In this document: positions 60,563-64,000 of the stretch, one piece after another | Numbering within the stretch: the stretch's first letter is position 1 | How the letters are laid out: each line of letters begins with the position of its first letter | Assembly (NCBI GenBank): GCA_020630435.1 | Contig: JAHDBJ010000018.1 | Coordinates: forward strand, 1-64,000 | From: Saprospiraceae bacterium | Lineage (GTDB): Bacteria > Bacteroidota > Bacteroidia > Chitinophagales > Saprospiraceae | Direction: 5' to 3' | DNA: 64,000 nt | Program-made: the position numbers and the translations under genes | Notes under the pieces: generated by a model | Databases searched by the model: none | What the model was told of the DNA's origin: nothing | The model's input: the letters and a program-made list of their open reading frames with translations, nothing else

Positions 60563-61699
60563 TTACGAAAGTCTTGTTTTAAAATCCTGATATGTGAATT
60601 CTCTAACTACTTTTAGGATGTTGTCTTCTTTCCAAATTGCAATAGCTGGATGTTTTACACCATTGAATGTAGTTGTTTTCACCATCGTATAATGCATCAT
60701 ATCTTTGAAAATAATTTTATCCCCAATTTGTAAGGGTTTTTCAAAGGAATATTCACTAAGATAATCCCCAGCCAAACAACTAATTCCGCCTAGTCGATAA
60801 CTCGGCTTATCTTTTACTGGCTCAGATGCCCCTACAATGGTTGGGCGGTAGGGCATTTCCAAAGTATCGGGCAGATGAGCCGTAAAAGAAATATCAAGCA
60901 TCGCCGTTTTGATTCCTTTATTTTCGATAATATCCAATACAGTCGCTACTAGAACTCCTGTATCCCAAGCAATAGCACTACCTGGTTCTAGTATAATTTC
61001 GACTTTATATTTTGATTTAAAATGCTGAAGTATTTTTATCAAATGGCCTGCATCATATCCTTCACGAGTAATTAAATGCCCTCCTCCAAAATTCACCCAT
61101 TTGACTTGATTTAAAAAAGGAGCAAATCTTTCTTCAAAGGCATGGAGTGTCTTCTCTAAAGCATAGGAATCCGATTCACACAAAGCATGAAAATGTAATC
61201 CTTCAATGCCTTCTGGCAAAACACCCTTAAAATTTTCGACAACTTCTCCTAGTCTTGAACCATCCGCACATGGATTATATAATTCCGTTTCGACCTCTGA
61301 GTATTCTGGATTGACTCGAATACCGCAAGATATTGGTTCATGATAGTTTTTTATTTTTTTATAAAAAAAATGAAATTGGCTGAGTGAATTAAAGGTAATA
61401 TGGCTACTAAACCCCATCAATGCATCAAATTCTTGAGGTAGGTAAACAGGAGCATAAGTATGCGCTTTGCAGTGCATCTCTTCGACACATAATTGTGCTT
61501 CATGTAAAGAACTGGCGGTTGCGCCACTCAAATATCGCCGAACAAGAGGAAATGCAGACCACATCGCAAATCCTTTAAATGCTAGTATAATAGAAACACC
61601 TGCTTGTTGCTGGACTTCATTCAATAGTTCCAAATTGGAACGCAATGCTGCTTCGTCCAATACAAAACAAGGCGATGGAATTTGTGAATAATCTATCAT
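60563..61699 (-). CDS. nspC: Carboxynorspermidine decarboxylase
   Basis: PLP enzyme of the alanine racemase fold, 378 aa, removing the carboxyl group of carboxynorspermidine or carboxyspermidine to make (nor)spermidine. Lys42 in ILAFKGFAMW is the PLP lysine. FHALCESDSYALEKTL, KWVNFGGGHLITREGYD and EPGSAIAWDTGVLVATVLDI are the family marks. Its ATG is 4 bases after the dehydrogenase gene's stop, so one operon. In Bacteroidota this pathway replaces S-adenosylmethionine-dependent spermidine synthesis. Confidence 0.95.
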   Translation of the reverse strand: MIDYSQIPSPCFVLDEAALRSNLELLNEVQQQAGVSIILAFKGFAMWSAFPLVRRYLSGATASSLHEAQLCVEEMHCKAHTYAPVYLPQEFDALMGFSSHITFNSLSQFHFFYKKIKNYHEPISCGIRVNPEYSEVETELYNPCADGSRLGEVVENFKGVLPEGIEGLHFHALCESDSYALEKTLHAFEERFAPFLNQVKWVNFGGGHLITREGYDAGHLIKILQHFKSKYKVEIILEPGSAIAWDTGVLVATVLDIIENKGIKTAMLDISFTAHLPDTLEMPYRPTIVGASEPVKDKPSYRLGGISCLAGDYLSEYSFEKPLQIGDKIIFKDMMHYTMVKTTTFNGVKHPAIAIWKEDNILKVVREFTYQDFKTRLS

Positions 61700-61702
61700 A
61701 CC

Positions 61703-62908
61703 TTATAATTCCAGATCTACATCATGTAATTCATGCCATACCAAACCATATTGATTTAACTTTTCCATAAACGGATCTGGATCAAACTCTTCTACATTGA
61801 AAACACCTTCTCCCTTCCATACACCCGTCATTGCCAACATTGCCCCAATCATGGCAGGAACGCCTGTAGTATAAGATACGCCTTGTGCTTTTGTTTCTTT
61901 ATAGGCAGCAGCATGACTGCAATTATTATAGACGATATAGGTTTTTTCTTTCCCATCTTTAATTCCTCTTATCCGACAACCAATGGACGTTTCGCCTACA
62001 TAGTTTTCGCCCAATTCTCCTGGATCGGGAAGTACCGCCTTTAAAAATTGTAAGGGGACAATTTCGACTCCTTTGTATTGAACAGGCTCAATGCCTGCCA
62101 TCCCTATATTTTGAATAACTCTTAGATGTGTGAGGTATTCATCACCAAAAGTCATCCAGAACCTTGCTCGTTTTATGGTCGGAAAATTTTTGACTAAGGA
62201 CTCTAATTCTTCATGATACAATAAGTAAGAATTTCGTTCTCCAATATTAGGATAGTTTAATTTTTCACAAAACTCAAAAGGTTCTGTTTCTATCCATTGT
62301 CCATTTTCATAATAACGCCCTTTTTGGGTGATTTCACGGATATTAATCTCAGGATTAAAGTTGGTAGCAAAAGCTTTACCATGGTCGCCTCCATTACAGT
62401 CTACAATATCCAAATAATGAATTTCATCAAAATGATGCTTTGCAGCATAAGCCGTAAAAATACTGGTAACTCCAGGGTCAAAACCACAACCTAGTATCGC
62501 CATCAGTCCTTTTTTCTTAAACCTATCATGGTATGCCCATTGCCAACTGTATTCAAATTTAGCTTCGTCTTTAGGTTCGTAATTCGCTGTATCAAGATAG
62601 TGAACTCCCGTCTGTAAGCAGGCTTCCATAATGGTTAAATCTTGATATGGTAAGGCGACATGGATTAACAACTCTGGTTGAAAATCGTTGATTAAAGCGA
62701 CTAAGGCGGAAACATCTTCAGCGTCAATTTGTGCTGTTGAGATACTCGGATGTCCTACATCTCTTTGTACCTTTTCTACTATAGCATCACACTTTGATTG
62801 AGTACGACTAGCTAGTAAAATGTCACTAAAAATAGCAGGATGTTGCGCACACTTATATGTCACCACCTGACCCACTCCGCCAGCTCCAATTATTAATACT
62901 TTTCCCAT
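61703..62908 (-). CDS. Carboxynorspermidine/saccharopine dehydrogenase family protein
   Basis: 401 aa. Rossmann motif IIGAGGVGQVV (residues 6-16), and LLIHVALPYQDL, GCGFDPGVTSIFTAYAAKHHFDE, IRGIKDGKEKTYIVYNNCSHAAAYKETKAQGVSYTTGVPAM as in carboxyspermidine dehydrogenases (saccharopine dehydrogenase-like fold). It condenses aspartate semialdehyde with a diamine and reduces the Schiff base with NADPH. Neighbour of nspC and speA, which settles the polyamine assignment over lysine metabolism. Confidence is high for pathway, lower for nor- versus spermidine preference. Confidence 0.92.
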   Translation of the reverse strand: MGKVLIIGAGGVGQVVTYKCAQHPAIFSDILLASRTQSKCDAIVEKVQRDVGHPSISTAQIDAEDVSALVALINDFQPELLIHVALPYQDLTIMEACLQTGVHYLDTANYEPKDEAKFEYSWQWAYHDRFKKKGLMAILGCGFDPGVTSIFTAYAAKHHFDEIHYLDIVDCNGGDHGKAFATNFNPEINIREITQKGRYYENGQWIETEPFEFCEKLNYPNIGERNSYLLYHEELESLVKNFPTIKRARFWMTFGDEYLTHLRVIQNIGMAGIEPVQYKGVEIVPLQFLKAVLPDPGELGENYVGETSIGCRIRGIKDGKEKTYIVYNNCSHAAAYKETKAQGVSYTTGVPAMIGAMLAMTGVWKGEGVFNVEEFDPDPFMEKLNQYGLVWHELHDVDLEL

Positions 62909-62965
62909 TATTTTATTTTGAAAATTATTTTATTTTGAAAAAATTCTTCTTGAAGTTGTTTTTAA

Positions 62966-63130
62966 TGAAGTTGTTTAATAATGAAGGTTGATTTTAATTA
63001 TAAGTGCTTGTATTTCAAGATAAAGCTCCATTCTTTTTTCGTAGCCTTAGCTACGGTAAAAAGAATTAGCTGAAATATTGAGATACAATGACTTGTAAAT
63101 AATTCATCATCCTATTTTTAAACAACTTCA
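62966..63130. repeat. Full-length GAAGTTGTTT-type palindromic element
   Basis: Terminal inverted repeat TGAAGTTGTTTAA (62966-62978) / TTAAACAACTTCA (63118-63130), perfect over 13 bases. Further inward the arms pair as AAGTGCTTGTATTTCAA with the inverse complement of the right arm (TTGAGATACAATGACTT), to a central hairpin around CGTAGCCTTAGCTACGG. 165 bp in total. Confidence 0.8.
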
Positions 63131-63263
63131 ATTATAAGTGCTTGTATTTCAAGATAAAACTCCATTCTTTTTTCGTAGCCTTAGCTACGGTGAAAAGAAT
63201 TAGTTGAAATATTGAGATACCATGACTTGTAAATAATTCATCATTCTATTTTTAAACAACTTC
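62996..63263. repeat. 134-bp tandem direct duplication inside the repeat element
   Basis: Bases 62996-63129 and 63130-63263 are direct copies with five mismatches in 134. The second copy lacks the first 30 bases of the left arm and has its own right end AACAACTTC. It arose by tandem duplication of most of an element, and the divergence shows it is not brand new. Confidence 0.8.
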
Positions 63264-63308
63264 CTTGTTATTGACTAGTCAAATGACAAAATTCATATCA
63301 TTTTTTTA

Positions 63309-63647
63309 CTAAGATTCCGTTTCTATATCGTTACTTATTATATTCTCTACATCAATATTCTCCTCATCAACATCAGACTCATATTCGTCTCTTACATCTT
63401 TTTTAAGCATTCCTTCATTATCGTAATCATCATCTTCTTCTATAATCGTTTCGGCTTCGTCTCTAGTCATGCGAACAAGGTAGTATCTATCATCCGTTTC
63501 AAAAGGTAAGGCGCTCACAAATTTTCCTTGAGCATTTTTAAAGGTGATTAGGTAACTGGTAAAACCAAAAGGGTATTTTAGTTTTATTTGTTTTTGTACG
63601 ACTTCATTTAATTTGTCGTAGTCTTTTACAACTCTGGGCTTACTCAT
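63309..63647 (-). CDS. Acidic small protein downstream of speA
   Basis: 112 aa, cytoplasmic, unknown. The N-terminal half is compact (VVKDYDKLNEVVQKQIKLKYPFGFTSYLITFKNAQGKFVSALPFETDDRYYLVRM) and the C-terminal half is an acidic, disordered-looking tail (EEDDDYDNEG, DEENIDVEN). Similar proteins occur next to DNA-metabolism or speA genes in Bacteroidota, but I would not name a family. It follows speA by 46 bases on the same strand, so it may be co-transcribed. Confidence 0.7.
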   Translation of the reverse strand: MSKPRVVKDYDKLNEVVQKQIKLKYPFGFTSYLITFKNAQGKFVSALPFETDDRYYLVRMTRDEAETIIEEDDDYDNEGMLKKDVRDEYESDVDEENIDVENIISNDIETES

Positions 63648-63693
63648 TTTGTTTAATTAAAATATTGGAAATAAATAAAGTGATAAATTAATA

Positions 63694-64000
63694 TTATACA
63701 TTATATCCTAAAATTGTGAGCATATCCGTAACCGTTTGCTCGTCTTTATAAATTGTGTCTACAAAATTTCCTTTTTCGTCTCTATCAATGATAATAAACT
63801 TAGGCGATGGGACAAGGCAATGCTTAATCCCTCCATAGCCACTTATCGCATCTTGATACGCTCCTGTATGAAAAAAGCCTACATATAAGGGCTTATTATC
63901 CTCATCCTTATATCTAGGCAACATAATCTGCTGATTGAGATCTTCCGAGTTATAATAATCGGAGTGATCACAACTTATTCCACCAATATTTACTCGAGTA
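63694..64000 (-). CDS. speA: Biosynthetic arginine decarboxylase, C-terminal part (cut by window end)
   Basis: The frame stays open to the window end on the minus strand: reading toward the stop it runs TRVNIGGISCDHSDYYNSED, then LNQQIMLPRYKDEDNKPLYVGFFHTGAYQDAISGYGG and ends MLTILGYNV. ISCDHSDYYNSED and the FFHTGAYQ segment are the C-terminal barrel of SpeA-type PLP decarboxylases, with the Cys of CDHSD in the active site. SpeA turns arginine into agmatine, the first step of the polyamine route completed by the neighbouring genes. About 102 codons are in the window; the start is outside it. Confidence 0.93.
   Translation of the reverse strand, partial: TRVNIGGISCDHSDYYNSEDLNQQIMLPRYKDEDNKPLYVGFFHTGAYQDAISGYGGIKHCLVPSPKFIIIDRDEKGNFVDTIYKDEQTVTDMLTILGYNV

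Larger units (their letters stand above)
62909..63308. other. Repeat-filled intergenic region
   Basis: 400 bases between the carboxynorspermidine dehydrogenase gene and the acidic small-protein gene. It is almost wholly made of dispersed repeat copies: a partial left end (62951-62965), a full element (62966-63130) and a tandem second copy to 63263. TTTTATTTTGAAAA is repeated directly before the dehydrogenase start. Confidence 0.75.

Noticed and set aside
62996-63263. Tandem repeats considered as a CRISPR array
   Set aside because: Only two 134-bp copies abut each other without spacers, and no cas gene is nearby; the palindromic ends fit a mobile-type element.

Overview
The window is AT-rich bacterial chromosome from a member of the Bacteroidota, most likely of the Saprospiria type; the genus cannot be named from the sequence alone. 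Supporting evidence: type IX secretion (T9SS) sorting tails of both the type A and type B kind, two PorP/SprF membrane proteins, promoters with the Bacteroidota -7 element TAnnTTTG, lipoproteins with acidic residues after the lipid cysteine, a DUF2480 protein, and carboxy(nor)spermidine-type polyamine genes. Coding is dense on both strands. No rRNA, tRNA, CRISPR array, prophage or transposase gene was seen. One RNA gene, the SRP RNA, is clear.

Layout. 1-9.8 kb: exported protein, acyl-CoA dehydrogenase, YtcJ-like amidohydrolase lipoprotein, a T9SS choice-of-anchor-B protein, and a DCC1-type thiol oxidoreductase next to a TIGR01777 epimerase. 9.9-14.9 kb: small membrane protein, SCO copper chaperone, a DEDDh exonuclease/GIY-YIG fusion starting at TTG, SRP RNA, a second DEDDh exonuclease, an NAD(P)H oxidoreductase and a lipoprotein hydrolase. 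15.2-22.9 kb: a same-strand run of exported proteins: metzincin-like protease, lipoprotein, SprB-repeat T9SS protein, three paralogous small lipoproteins and a GH13 glycosidase. 23.1-30.2 kb: cytochrome c, a flavin reductase/GDSL esterase/DJ-1 operon, a lipoprotein combining a haem motif with a copper monooxygenase ligand set, trpS, a lytic transglycosylase and DUF2480. 30.4-45.7 kb: two T9SS modules, (PKD adhesin + PorP) and (adhesin + PorP + OmpA/TPR), then a T9SS type A protein. 45.8-51.6 kb: two zinc-ribbon membrane paralogues, a BamE-like lipoprotein, a response regulator and a two-part YeeE/YedE transporter. 51.8-60.5 kb: CNNM/CBS protein, pncA, VWA protein, ZIP transporter, Rel, PspC, SET protein and a second amidohydrolase. 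60.6-64 kb: polyamine genes (nspC, carboxynorspermidine dehydrogenase and the 3' part of speA) with an acidic small protein.

The strongest signal not explained by genes is a family of dispersed, imperfectly palindromic elements of about 65-165 bp. Their ends are the inverted repeat GAAGTTGTTYAA. At least eight loci carry them: window start, 12989, 19891, 27214, 31465, 48018, 49802 and 62966-63263. They include full-length copies, internally deleted derivatives, lone ends and a 134-bp tandem duplication. Two further long palindromes (892-990 and 29486-29644) lack these ends. They look like non-autonomous, MITE- or REP-like elements. Other points worth checking are a promoter-hairpin-terminator unit at 3280-3395 (small RNA or attenuator), a long-range-paired leader in front of the cytochrome c gene, and a 27-residue membrane ORF at 53894.
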